Source: Microcaldota archaeon (GTDB lineage: Archaea; B1Sed10-29; B47-G15). From it: a stretch of 64,000 bases of DNA. The position numbers and the translations under genes were made by a program. Positions within the stretch are counted from its first letter, which is position 1, and each line of letters opens with the position of its first letter. The stretch lies in assembly GCA_003660975.1 (NCBI GenBank), contig QMVG01000003.1, positions 53,235 through 117,234 on the forward strand, in the 5' to 3' direction. Positions 48,660 to 56,876 of the stretch are shown here, one piece after another. Under the pieces are notes generated by a model, which was not told the DNA's origin, ran no database searches, and worked only from the letters and a program-made list of their open reading frames with translations.

Positions 48660-49116
48660 ATTTCAGCAGGCTTTCTGCTATATTTCCGCATATCGGGAAC
48701 TTATACATTTCTCCCTGGTATGCTTTCAGCATGCCCACTATCCACAGTATGAAGGCTATTAGCGATAACAGCCAGTTGACTATCATGAGCGGGTATGCTA
48801 TTAGTCCCACTGCCAGTGCCCCTATTATCCACTGAAGTACTACTATGCTTAAGAAAGTCACTGTAGACTGCATTGCGTGGAATCTCACGAATCTATTCTT
48901 TTCTATTATTAGGAATATTATTCCTGTTACGAAACCTAGCAAATAAGCAAGCAGTCCCTCTATGTTCTCTCCGAGACCCAAGGCAGTTTTAGCTGTTGCA
49001 GTTTTTTTAGCTGTTGTTTTCTGCGCACTCTTTTTAGCGTAGCTTGCCTTTCTGGTAGTGGGTTTTCTTTTCGTGCTTCTACTTCTCGCACTTTTTCTCT
49101 TTGACTTAGCAGCCAC
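48658..49116 (-). CDS. DUF4870/Tic20-like membrane protein with histone-like basic tail
   Basis: The first 44 residues (AAKSKRKSARSRSTKRK..., KKSAQKTTAKKTATAK) consist almost only of Lys, Arg, Ser, Thr and Ala, like the tails of H1 or bacterial Hc1. Three or four membrane helices follow in a DUF4870-like arrangement (LGENIEGLLAYLLGFVTGIIFLIIEK, RFHAMQSTVTF). The tail should lie in the cytoplasm and could bind DNA or RNA at the membrane; this is inference. Confidence 0.75.
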   Translation of the reverse strand: MAAKSKRKSARSRSTKRKPTTRKASYAKKSAQKTTAKKTATAKTALGLGENIEGLLAYLLGFVTGIIFLIIEKNRFVRFHAMQSTVTFLSIVVLQWIIGALAVGLIAYPLMIVNWLLSLIAFILWIVGMLKAYQGEMYKFPICGNIAESLLK

Positions 49117-49273
49117 TTAATCACCTCTTGAACATTATATTAACATAAAACACAAAACACTTTTTAAATGTGTCGATGAAAATACTTAAAAATATTTGCT
49201 CTTTAAAAAAGATTTCGAAAAGTTTATATAAATTTTTTTGCACTATATTCGCAAAAATAAAAGAGGTGTTGAG

Positions 49274-49876
49274 ATGAAGAGAGGACATGCTATAATAATT
49301 GCATTCGTTGCAATTGCCCTGCTGCTTTTAGTTCCTCTTGCACTCTCATGGAAGCCAAAGTGGTTTTCTAGGCAATTTTGGAGGAGAGTGGCATGCAATG
49401 ACGGCATAGACAATGATGGCGATGGGTATACAGATTATCCTGCTGACCCTGGGTGTAAGAGAAGGTGGGATAGGAGCGAATTGAATAGGTTTATAGAATG
49501 CGATGACGGCATAGACAACGATGGCGACGGTTATATAGACCGCAGTGATGCTGGTTGCTCATCTCCGAGGGATAATGACGAAAGCAATTGTGGAGATGGT
49601 ATTTGCGAGGGAGGAGAAACACACCAGACATGTTCTGCAGATTGCACACCACCTGATTCCTGTTCTGAAACAGATAGTGGTTTTGACATTTGGAACCAAG
49701 GCAGCACTTATGGATATAGGAATGGCAACGCATACAATAATACAGATTTCTGTGATAACTCCACAAGTCTTATAGAGTATTATTGTTCAGGAACGAGCTG
49801 CTCGATGGCTGGTGTTGATTGCAGCAATTACAACGCCACATGTAACAATGGAGCCTGTCAATTACAACCACAATAA
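49274..49876 (+). CDS. Exported protein with DGIDNDGDG calcium-binding-type repeats
   Basis: ATG 49274 follows GAGGTGTTGAG. A signal peptide (MKRGHAIIIAFVAIALLLLV) precedes two similar repeats: CNDGIDNDGDGYTDYPADPGC and CDDGIDNDGDGYIDRSDAGC, of the MopE/thrombospondin-3 type that binds Ca2+. A Cys-rich C-terminus (CGDGICEGGETHQTCSADC) matches the style of the 22431 protein. Probably surface exposed. Confidence 0.78.
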   Translation: MKRGHAIIIAFVAIALLLLVPLALSWKPKWFSRQFWRRVACNDGIDNDGDGYTDYPADPGCKRRWDRSELNRFIECDDGIDNDGDGYIDRSDAGCSSPRDNDESNCGDGICEGGETHQTCSADCTPPDSCSETDSGFDIWNQGSTYGYRNGNAYNNTDFCDNSTSLIEYYCSGTSCSMAGVDCSNYNATCNNGACQLQPQ

Positions 49877-49921
49877 CCTTTTATTTTTTCTTGACCTCTC
49901 ACTGCTTGCTGGTGAGATAGT

Positions 49922-49940
49922 GAAGGGCCTTAGGCCCTTC
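49922..49940 (+). terminator. Hairpin, possible terminator
   Basis: GAAGGGCCTTAGGCCCTTC is a perfect 8-bp stem with a 3-nt loop, followed by a T/A-rich stretch. A weaker CTCAC...GTGAG stem lies just upstream. It follows the DGIDNDGDG gene. Confidence 0.5.
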
Positions 49941-49977
49941 TAAACATCCTTATTAATTTTAACAGAGTAATTATTAT

Positions 49978-50019
49978 ATGGCAGTAAAAATAGTCTCATG
50001 GAATGTCAATGGCATATAG
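49978..50019 (+). pseudogene. Truncated 5' end of exonuclease III gene
   Basis: ATG GCA GTA then the codons for KIVSWNVNGI and a TAG. Bases 49987-50016 are identical to 51604-51633, the start of the intact xth gene. The fragment stops right after the identity. It marks a duplication or insertion event that placed the radical SAM gene between two copies of the gene start. Confidence 0.7.
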
Positions 50020-50060
50020 ATACATATTTATATAAAAAAATATAAAAAGAGTATTACTCA

Positions 50061-51554
50061 TTGTTAGCACGATATTTAACAAACACACTAAAGGTTTTAG
50101 AAATGACTGAGTATGATAAGACTTCTGATGCTATTGTGGCACTAAAGGAGATTTTTGAAAATCCTTTAGTAAGATTAATACTGAAATATTTTATTTCTAA
50201 GGAAAGGCTTGACAGAGCACTTGAGATTTACTGTGGTCTTGATAAACCACACAACGTATCAGAGGAAATAAACGCCTTTCTCGTCTCTTATGCAGTAAAC
50301 AAAGGTGCAGCAGTTTTTGGAAAAAAGAGGCAGGATTTTATAGAATATTTTAAGAACCCTGTTCCTAGAAGGGGCTTGAATCTAGTGTTGAGGAGCATAG
50401 TAGAGTATGGAATTACAAAGCCCCAGAAGCTTGTTGCTCCTTTTCTAGTTGTTTGGGACAGCACTTTAATGTGTAATTTAAGGTGTAAGCACTGTTATGC
50501 AAGCGCAGGGGTAAGCACACCTCCCCCTGACGAGCTGAACACAGAACAAAGGAAGCAGGTTATAGATCAGCTTGATGAAGCAGGAGTTGTGGCCATTGCT
50601 TTTTCAGGTGGAGAACCTCTTATGAGGCCTGATTTCTTTGAGATAGCAAAATATGCTCATGAAAAAGGAATGTTTATAAGTGTTGCCTCAAATGGCACTC
50701 TGATAACGAAACAAATTGCCAAGAAGCTAAAGCAGGTCGGTGTTGGTTATATAGAAATAAGCCTTGACCATAGCTCTCCAAAAATTCACGATGAGTTCAG
50801 AGGAGTGAAAGGGGCATGGAAAAGAGCTGTACAAGGAATAAAAAACTGCGTTGAAGCAGGGTTATTTACCTGTATAGCCACGACTGCCACCCAACATAAC
50901 TACGACGATATTCCCAAAATGATTAAGCTGGCCAAGAAACTGAAGGCTAACAGGTTTGTTGTTTTCAATTTCATTCCAACAGGAAGAGGAAATGAGATAA
51001 AGAAATGGGACTTAACACCACAGCAGAGAGAAGATTTGATGAATCTGCTTTATGATGAACTTGAAAAGGAAGGAGGTATGCAGTCTTTTTCTACATGTCC
51101 TGCTTATGCCAGGATAAGCATGGAAAGAGTTATGGCAGGAAAGGGAAAGACTGTTGCTCCCACACATTTCGCAGGAGCCTCTCTCCATGGAAAAGCCATA
51201 GCCATTGCGGAGTTCATTGGGGGTTGTGGAGCAGGAAGAAACTATTGCTCGATAGAATACAACGGAGATATGCAGCCCTGTGTGTTTATCCCAATTACTA
51301 TTGGCAATGTTTTGAAAGATGGTTTTGAGAATGTGTGGAAAAATTCAGAACTTCTTAATAAAATGAGAAACAGAGAACTCTTAAAAGATGGCTGTGGAGA
51401 ATGTCCTTACAAATATATATGTGGAGGGTGTAGGGCAAGGGCGTATGCTTGCACTGGGGACATTATGGCGTCTGACCCTGGATGTCTTTTTGTAAAAAAG
51501 TTTGAAGAAGAGCACCAACCAGAAAATCAGGCGATGCAGATTTTTTGGCTTTGA
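50061..51554 (+). CDS. Radical SAM protein with SPASM-type C-terminal cluster domain
   Basis: About 140 N-terminal helical residues precede the radical SAM core: CNLRCKHCYASAG binds the 4Fe-4S cluster, and AFSGGEPLMRP is the GGE motif. The C-terminal domain has Cys-rich SPASM-like motifs (GCGAGRNYCSIEYNGDMQPC; CGECPYKYICGGCRARAYAC). Heme-pathway (AhbC/AhbD-like) and peptide-modifying enzymes share this layout. TTG 50061 fits a TATA-like TATTTATATAAAA at 50025; ATG 50103 is the alternative. No precursor peptide is evident next to it. Confidence 0.85.
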   Translation: MLARYLTNTLKVLEMTEYDKTSDAIVALKEIFENPLVRLILKYFISKERLDRALEIYCGLDKPHNVSEEINAFLVSYAVNKGAAVFGKKRQDFIEYFKNPVPRRGLNLVLRSIVEYGITKPQKLVAPFLVVWDSTLMCNLRCKHCYASAGVSTPPPDELNTEQRKQVIDQLDEAGVVAIAFSGGEPLMRPDFFEIAKYAHEKGMFISVASNGTLITKQIAKKLKQVGVGYIEISLDHSSPKIHDEFRGVKGAWKRAVQGIKNCVEAGLFTCIATTATQHNYDDIPKMIKLAKKLKANRFVVFNFIPTGRGNEIKKWDLTPQQREDLMNLLYDELEKEGGMQSFSTCPAYARISMERVMAGKGKTVAPTHFAGASLHGKAIAIAEFIGGCGAGRNYCSIEYNGDMQPCVFIPITIGNVLKDGFENVWKNSELLNKMRNRELLKDGCGECPYKYICGGCRARAYACTGDIMASDPGCLFVKKFEEEHQPENQAMQIFWL

Positions 51555-51600
51555 AAATATTCCTTCTTATTTTATTAATGAGAAATGAGCAATGATAATC

Positions 51601-52365
51601 ATGAAAATAGTCTCATGGAATGTCAATGGCATACGGGCCTGCTATAAGAAGGGGTTTCTTGACTGGCTAGAGAAGGAAAAACCAGATGTTCTGTGCATTC
51701 AAGAAACAAAGTCAAAGTCTGAGCAGCTGCCAGAGAAACTTAGGAAAGCAAAAAATTACTATGTTTATTGGGCTGACGCTGTCAGACCTGGTTATTCTGG
51801 AACTGCTCTTTTTAGCTTGAGAAAACCAGCACAAGTGGAGATTGGCATAGGAATCAAAAAGTATGACGATGAAGGCAGGACGATAATAGCTGATTACGGT
51901 GATTTTGTTCTTTTCAATTCCTATTACCCAAATGGCAGGCATGACCTGTCAAGAGTGGGCTTTAAATTAGAGTATTACGATGCAATAATGAAAAAGGCAA
52001 AGCAACTTGTTGATGACGGCAGGAATGTTATTTTGACAGGGGATTTTAACACAGCACATAAGGAAATAGACCTTGCAAGACCTAAGGAAAACGAAAAGAA
52101 CACTGGCTTTCTCCCAGAAGAGCGAAAGAAGATAGACGAGCTAATAGAGCTTGGTTTTGTTGACACGTTTAGGGTTTTTACAAAAGAGGGAGGTCATTAC
52201 ACCTGGTGGTCTATGAGAACAAAGGCAAGGGAAAGAAATGTTGGATGGCGCTTGGACTACTTTTTCGTGAATCGCTCTTTTTTGCCGAGGGTTAAAGCTT
52301 CATACATGCTCACAGATGTTATGGGTTCTGATCACTGTCCGATAGTATTGGAGTTAAAGGAGTGA
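51601..52365 (+). CDS. xth: Exonuclease III family AP endonuclease
   Basis: Residues match ExoIII/APE1: KIVSWNVNGIRA at the start, LCIQETKS with the metal-binding Glu, FNSYYPNG, TGDFNTAH, GWRLDYFFVN and SDHCPI with the catalytic His. The length of 254 aa is typical. ATG 51601 is preferred over 51592. It cuts abasic DNA. A 30-bp copy of its 5' end lies 1.6 kb upstream. A uracil-DNA glycosylase gene lies downstream. Confidence 0.93.
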   Translation: MKIVSWNVNGIRACYKKGFLDWLEKEKPDVLCIQETKSKSEQLPEKLRKAKNYYVYWADAVRPGYSGTALFSLRKPAQVEIGIGIKKYDDEGRTIIADYGDFVLFNSYYPNGRHDLSRVGFKLEYYDAIMKKAKQLVDDGRNVILTGDFNTAHKEIDLARPKENEKNTGFLPEERKKIDELIELGFVDTFRVFTKEGGHYTWWSMRTKARERNVGWRLDYFFVNRSFLPRVKASYMLTDVMGSDHCPIVLELKE

Positions 52366-52369
52366 GGGA

Positions 52370-52741
52370 ATGGAGTCAGTTCAAAGGAAATCAATTCTGA
52401 TAAGCGCCTTTCTAATCTTGGTTGTTTTTGCAGCGATAATCCTGTCTTTTTTCAACGCAGGCAAAAAGGCAGAGTCCGAATGGCTTAGCCAGAAAGAAAT
52501 GGCAGTGATTGCATGCGAGTCACTTTGCAGAGAAGTAAAAGGTGACATTGATTTTAACAGAGGCCCTTGCTTGTCAGATAAATATGCATTTGCTGTTCGT
52601 GATTGGGTCTGCGATATAGCACACAACCCGAGGAGCTACATAGACAATATGCCTGAAAACCAATGCAGGGATTTCAGGGAAGGAAAGGCCCACCACTTCG
52701 TAGAGTTAGATGAAAACTGTCAGCTGATTAGGGCAGTTTGA
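52370..52741 (+). CDS. Single-span protein with Cys-containing outer domain
   Basis: One membrane helix (residues 9-28, ILISAFLILVVFAAIILSFF) and an outer domain of about 90 residues with six cysteines (CESLCREVKG, GPCLSD, WVCDIAH, NQCRDF, NCQLI). It follows xth by 4 nt, so it is co-transcribed with a DNA repair gene although it is probably an envelope protein. No family is recognised. Confidence 0.65.
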   Translation: MESVQRKSILISAFLILVVFAAIILSFFNAGKKAESEWLSQKEMAVIACESLCREVKGDIDFNRGPCLSDKYAFAVRDWVCDIAHNPRSYIDNMPENQCRDFREGKAHHFVELDENCQLIRAV

Positions 52742-52784
52742 GGCTTACAAAACATTTATTAGCTTCTGGTCCCAAAAAGAAAGC

Positions 52785-53360
52785 ATGCAGCTTGACGAGA
52801 TTGCAGAGCAGATATTAGCTTGCAGGAGATGTCCCTTGCACCAGCACAGGACAAGGCCAGTTCCAGGAGAAGGTCCTGCGAATGCCAAGCTCATGCTGGT
52901 CGGTGAGGCCCCTGGCAGGTTTGAGGATAAAAGCGGGAAACCTTTTGTTGGCGCTGCTGGCAAATTTTTAGATGAGTTGCTGTCCATTGCTGGTCTAAAG
53001 CGCTCTGATGTTTTCATAGGCAATGTGGTTAAATGCAGGCCACCCAACAACAGAGACCCTCTTGAATCTGAGATAAAAGCATGTAGCCCCTGGCTTGACA
53101 TGCAGTTTAATGTTATAAGGCCAAGGCTTGTTGTAAGTCTCGGTCGCTTTTCAATGGATTTTTTCCTGGAAAAATTTGCCTTGCCAAAAAAGAACATATC
53201 AGAAATCCACGGCCAGGTGTTTAAGGTTGATACCCTTATGTGGCACGGTTATTTTGTTCCTATGTATCATCCTGCTGCTGCTCTTTACAGGGGAAATGTA
53301 AAAGAAGAGCAGATAAACGATTGGAAGATATTAGCTGACTTTATTAAGCAGAGATTGTAA
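52785..53360 (+). CDS. udg: Uracil-DNA glycosylase, family 4 (Fe-S)
   Basis: Motif 1 VGEAPGRFEDKSGKPFVG begins at residue 39, and motif 2 HPAAALYRG is near the end. Iron-sulfur ligands are Cys13 and Cys16 (CRRCPLH) and two later cysteines (KCRPPNNRDP, KACSPW). It removes uracil from DNA. The length of 191 aa is normal. A TATA-like ATTTATTAG lies about 28 nt before the ATG. It probably works with the nearby AP endonuclease in base excision repair. Confidence 0.93.
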   Translation: MQLDEIAEQILACRRCPLHQHRTRPVPGEGPANAKLMLVGEAPGRFEDKSGKPFVGAAGKFLDELLSIAGLKRSDVFIGNVVKCRPPNNRDPLESEIKACSPWLDMQFNVIRPRLVVSLGRFSMDFFLEKFALPKKNISEIHGQVFKVDTLMWHGYFVPMYHPAAALYRGNVKEEQINDWKILADFIKQRL

Positions 53361-53378
53361 AACTCTTTAACCTTTTCC

Positions 53379-53627
53379 CTATTGAATTTCCTCTTTTTTC
53401 CTTCTCAAAAAAGGAAGCTCCCAAGCAGGCTCTTTGGAATTCCATTTTTTCACGTTTTCCTCGCTTTTCCACTTTTTGGCCTTTTCGTTGAATATTGCCT
53501 CAAAGTCCTTTTCAGTGATCTTGTTTCTTACCTTCTCTGGCAGGCTTTTCCACAGAAGGACCTTGACGAAGTTTGCGTTCATATGGGGACTTAGCTTTTC
53601 AAGTGACTTCTCCACACTTTTCTCCAA
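53379..53627 (-). CDS. Charged protein of unknown function, N-terminus uncertain
   Basis: 82 aa from TTG 53627, helical and rich in Lys and Glu. The same frame stays open upstream for about 20 codons without a standard start codon, so the true N-terminus may be longer or damaged. The gene is convergent with udg. The gap 53628-53841 otherwise shows AT-rich promoter-like sequence only. Confidence 0.45.
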   Translation of the reverse strand: MEKSVEKSLEKLSPHMNANFVKVLLWKSLPEKVRNKITEKDFEAIFNEKAKKWKSEENVKKWNSKEPAWELPFLRRKKEEIQ

Positions 53628-53841
53628 TATGCCCGACTCTGCTTTGCTCAGCTTTTTTGGATTTATCTGTTTGCTATTCTTTCTCTATAAGCACTGCTCC
53701 TAAGCGCTTCTGAGAAAGGATTCTTTTTGCGTTTTGCATAAATTTTTGACATACTTAAACTAAGGCCCGCAGATATAAATTATTTTCCTAAGCTTTGCAA
53801 AAAGTTTTTATTTAACCTGCTTTTTAATATACCTGATCAAA

Positions 53842-54438
53842 ATGGTAAGAAAGAGAAGACTGAAAAGAGTCTCAACGATATCTAAAGAGGCATATTTTAA
53901 GGGAGTGAGGACAGACAGCGTGAGGCATCTCCCAAAACCCCTTGCTGAAGAGGTTTCCAAGACCCTTAAACAGCTTTATGAGAAAGAAAAAAAGCAGTAC
54001 TTGACAGCAGAGGAAAGAAAAAAGGCTGTTGTTGAGTTGGTTGCCCTCAGGGAAAAGATAAGTGGGATAAAAAGCGAAAGCGCAAAGAAGATATTAAAGC
54101 AGATTGAGAGCACGTTATATGCTCTGTCTGAACCAAAGATAAAGCTGAAAGGCAAGAGAAAGCTGAGCCCAGAAGAATTTGACGTTTTTATGGGTCTGCA
54201 GAAAAAGGAATTTATGAGGCTTAAGGAGAAAAGCAAGGAATTACTGAAGAGCGCGGGCAATTTAACATACGTTCCCTATGCAGAGAGAAAAGAGTTAGTA
54301 GAGGAGATATCGCGGGATATGAAAATTCTCAGCGATTACATGGAGCACGCTCCAGACGAGGCAAGCAAACAGAAATTGCGTTTCTTGGCAAATAAATTGA
54401 AAAAGCTGGAAGAAAAGCTTATCCTGCCTAAAAAATAG
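53842..54438 (+). CDS. Basic helical protein of unknown function (198 aa)
   Basis: Opens MVRKRRLKRVSTISKEAYF and continues with charged helices (EEVSKTLKQLYEKEKKQYLTAEERKKAVVELV). Predicted coiled-coil segments, no cysteines or membrane helices. First gene of a cluster with a membrane-tethered nuclease and another basic protein. Two TATA-like elements lie upstream near 53810-53830. No family is recognised. Confidence 0.65.
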   Translation: MVRKRRLKRVSTISKEAYFKGVRTDSVRHLPKPLAEEVSKTLKQLYEKEKKQYLTAEERKKAVVELVALREKISGIKSESAKKILKQIESTLYALSEPKIKLKGKRKLSPEEFDVFMGLQKKEFMRLKEKSKELLKSAGNLTYVPYAERKELVEEISRDMKILSDYMEHAPDEASKQKLRFLANKLKKLEEKLILPKK

Positions 54439-54460
54439 TTTTATAGTTCATTTTCCTTAT

Positions 54461-54871
54461 ATGCTTATGGACATCATTGCATTTGTCTTGTTTTTCGTAG
54501 CTGCCTTGGTAGGTTTCTTAGCAGGAGCTATTTATTACCGAATGCGCTTTGCACTCTGGCTAAAGCGTTATGAGAAGGAAGTCAGGGAAGAGGCAGTGAA
54601 GAAGTCAAGAGCTGTCTTGGGAGGCAAATTTGCTGAACAGATGGCAGCCTATCTCCCGGGCTTTGACTATGACCCCACAGAGGCGAGGTTTATAGGAAGC
54701 CCCATAGATTTCGTAGTCTTTGACGGATTAGCAAAAGGGGATTTGAAAAAGATTGTATTTGTTGAGGTAAAAACAGGTTCATCCTCGCTCTCTGCCAGAG
54801 AGAATGCAGTGAAAAATGCGGTTAAGAACAAGAGGGTTGAGTGGAAGGAGATGAGGATAGGTGAGATTTGA
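54461..54871 (+). CDS. Membrane-tethered Holliday-junction-resolvase-related nuclease
   Basis: One N-terminal membrane helix (residues 5-25, IIAFVLFFVAALVGFLAGAIY) and a PD-(D/E)xK domain of the family 'endonuclease related to archaeal Holliday junction resolvase': GGKFAEQMAAYLPGFDYDP, RFIGSPIDFVVFDG with Asp83, and VFVEVKTGSSSLS with Glu102 and Lys104. The stop shares one base with the next gene's ATG. It may cut DNA at the membrane; the biological role is unknown. Confidence 0.82.
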   Translation: MLMDIIAFVLFFVAALVGFLAGAIYYRMRFALWLKRYEKEVREEAVKKSRAVLGGKFAEQMAAYLPGFDYDPTEARFIGSPIDFVVFDGLAKGDLKKIVFVEVKTGSSSLSARENAVKNAVKNKRVEWKEMRIGEI

Positions 54872-55794
54872 TGGTTACAAAACGCAGAAAGATAGAGATG
54901 CTAGTAAACGGAAAGAAAATTCGCGTTAATGCGAAGCTAATAGACGAAAGGACTGTTCCCAAGTTCAAGACAGCAGAAGAGAGAATATCATATATCGTGA
55001 GAGAGGTTTTGAAGGAAGGCAAGATGAACGCAAGGTCGCGCTCTTTGCTGAAGCAGCTTTCTGAGGAATTGAAGAGAAACAACGTGGACGCTGCTTTTCT
55101 GAGGAATCTCATAAATAGTAATGGCATAAAAAACAACAATTCTGTATCAGGAAAGATATTAGGTAAGATAAAAAGCCACTTGGCACAAAAGGAAGAGCAT
55201 TTCTTCAGGGATTATCTTGATTTCATAGGCACTGGTCCAGCTATAAGAAAGAGCAGGACATACACCAAAAACAGGCATCTGCTCGCCAGCAACAAAGGAA
55301 AGACAATGTATAATAGCCTTAAGTCACCAGACGCGATGAGATACCTGGACACAGTGCAAGCAGGCAAAAAGATAAAGCCAGTAGGCACGATTATGATAGG
55401 GGAGGTTACTGGCCAGAGAATGGAAGAATCTGTTATAAGAGAGAAGGTTGGGAAGTACTTGCAGAAGCCGATATTTGACGGCCGTGAGCCTGCGGTTTTT
55501 GTTTTCCTTGGTTTTAGGGGGAAGGTTGATGAGAAAATCAAAAAACTGGAAAGAGAAATAAATGAGGAGATTAGGCAAAGGTATGAGAAGGAAGGTCTGC
55601 CGCTCCAGAAACTTTATATAATGGACACGCTAATGCTTGAAAAGCAGATTAGAGATAAGCTTAAAGTGATAGAGAAGCATATGGAAAATGCCAGTAAGAG
55701 GGGAGATAAAAATCTCTTGGCCATTAACAGAAGGAGATATGCCAAAGGCATTAGGCTCTTAGAAGAACTGGAGAAATTAAGGCAGCTCACATAA
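54871..55794 (+). CDS. Basic protein of unknown function (307 aa)
   Basis: The protein is rich in Lys, Arg and Glu with a short core (MRYLDTVQAGKKIKPVGTIMIGE; PAVFVFLGFRGKVDEKIKKLE) and C-terminal helices. It overlaps the nuclease gene by one base, so it is co-translated and may partner with it. The stop overlaps the convergent 356-aa gene by 8 nt. No family is recognised. Confidence 0.65.
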   Translation: MVTKRRKIEMLVNGKKIRVNAKLIDERTVPKFKTAEERISYIVREVLKEGKMNARSRSLLKQLSEELKRNNVDAAFLRNLINSNGIKNNNSVSGKILGKIKSHLAQKEEHFFRDYLDFIGTGPAIRKSRTYTKNRHLLASNKGKTMYNSLKSPDAMRYLDTVQAGKKIKPVGTIMIGEVTGQRMEESVIREKVGKYLQKPIFDGREPAVFVFLGFRGKVDEKIKKLEREINEEIRQRYEKEGLPLQKLYIMDTLMLEKQIRDKLKVIEKHMENASKRGDKNLLAINRRRYAKGIRLLEELEKLRQLT

Positions 55795-56857
55795 TATAGT
55801 CAGGAACCTTTTGCTTTATGTTGGCAAAGATATTTTCAACAGAAAGCACTTTTACACCTTTCTTTTTTAAGTATTTCTCCAATTGATGCACAGGCGCTGT
55901 TACTGTCTTCTTGCCCTTCTTGTCAGTCATCATGCTTGGGGACATCAGAGCCAGCTGTCTTTCTGGACCTTCTATTATCCTGTTTTCCAGTTCAGAGAGA
56001 AGGAACTGTTCTATGTAAACCATGCCTGCTTTAGTGTGTATTGGCATCAGTTTTTCCTCACTGCTTATGTCCATAACTTTCATTGAGCCGTCAAAGCTTT
56101 CCATTATCCTTCGCTTTCTTTCCCTCAAGTTCATTGTCATTTGGTAGACTAAATCCTCAAAAGGCATCTTTCTTTTTTTGGCAAGCTCCTCTAATTTCTC
56201 TATGAATGGTCTTTTCCCTTTCTTCCCTGCCATCTCTTTGAGCATTTCTGCCATTTTCCTAGCCGCGTCTTTCTTGCTCCTTACTCTGCCTTCACTTTCC
56301 ATTAGCGTTAAGTAATTTTCTACGGCCACTAACTCTTTGACAAGTTCCTTTGTTAGACCTCTTATTATCAACTTTTCTGATGATACGTCCTTTGCCCCTC
56401 TTTTCGATGCTACCTCCTCTACCACTGCAGTAATTGCTGCCTTTGGCACAGTGATGTTCTCAACCTTTATGCCTCTGTTTTCCAGTTTCTTATAAAAATC
56501 AACATCGTAGCTTTTGTCTCCTATCTCTTTTTCAACCACTATTGCTTTTGGTTTTCTCTTTTTCAACTCGGCCTCAATGAGCTTCCTTTCAAATATGTAT
56601 TTGGGAGGTATGGGGATTATGTCTATTTCTTTTATTTTGTTTCCAACCTTTACTTTTATCCTTTTGCCTCTTAGAACAGAAATAGCATTTCTTGAAGGCT
56701 TATTGCTTATTGTTACTTCTGACTCCTTCTCATAGAATCTTTTCATCTGCTCTTTTTCAGCAATCTTCCTGGCAAGCTCCTCTCTTGCGCTTTTCTCTGC
56801 CTCTATTTTGAACACTTCTTTTCTGACCTTTTTCCTTATCCTTTTTCCTTTGTTCAT
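55787..56857 (-). CDS. Basic protein of unknown function (356 aa)
   Basis: N-terminus MNKGKRIRKKVRKEVFKIEAEKS, then beta-rich segment (NAISVLRGKRIKVKVGNKIKEIDIIPIPP), then helical charged middle and a C-terminal part ending KVPDYIM. It is one of the largest of the basic unknown proteins in the window. It is convergent with the 307-aa protein and follows the Mrp ATPase gene by 20 nt in its own direction. Nucleic-acid binding is only guessed from composition. Confidence 0.65.
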   Translation of the reverse strand: MNKGKRIRKKVRKEVFKIEAEKSAREELARKIAEKEQMKRFYEKESEVTISNKPSRNAISVLRGKRIKVKVGNKIKEIDIIPIPPKYIFERKLIEAELKKRKPKAIVVEKEIGDKSYDVDFYKKLENRGIKVENITVPKAAITAVVEEVASKRGAKDVSSEKLIIRGLTKELVKELVAVENYLTLMESEGRVRSKKDAARKMAEMLKEMAGKKGKRPFIEKLEELAKKRKMPFEDLVYQMTMNLRERKRRIMESFDGSMKVMDISSEEKLMPIHTKAGMVYIEQFLLSELENRIIEGPERQLALMSPSMMTDKKGKKTVTAPVHQLEKYLKKKGVKVLSVENIFANIKQKVPDYIM

Positions 56858-56876
56858 AGTAATATTATTGCAGTAA

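Noticed and set aside
48361-48752. Plus-strand open frames over the RNase P RNA region
   Set aside because: The region folds as RNase P RNA with a perfect P1 helix and conserved blocks; the frames are accidental.
50061-51554. Radical SAM gene as part of a modified-peptide (RiPP) system
   Set aside because: No Cys- or repeat-rich precursor peptide lies directly beside it; the 52370 protein is separated by xth and has a membrane anchor, so a link is not supported.
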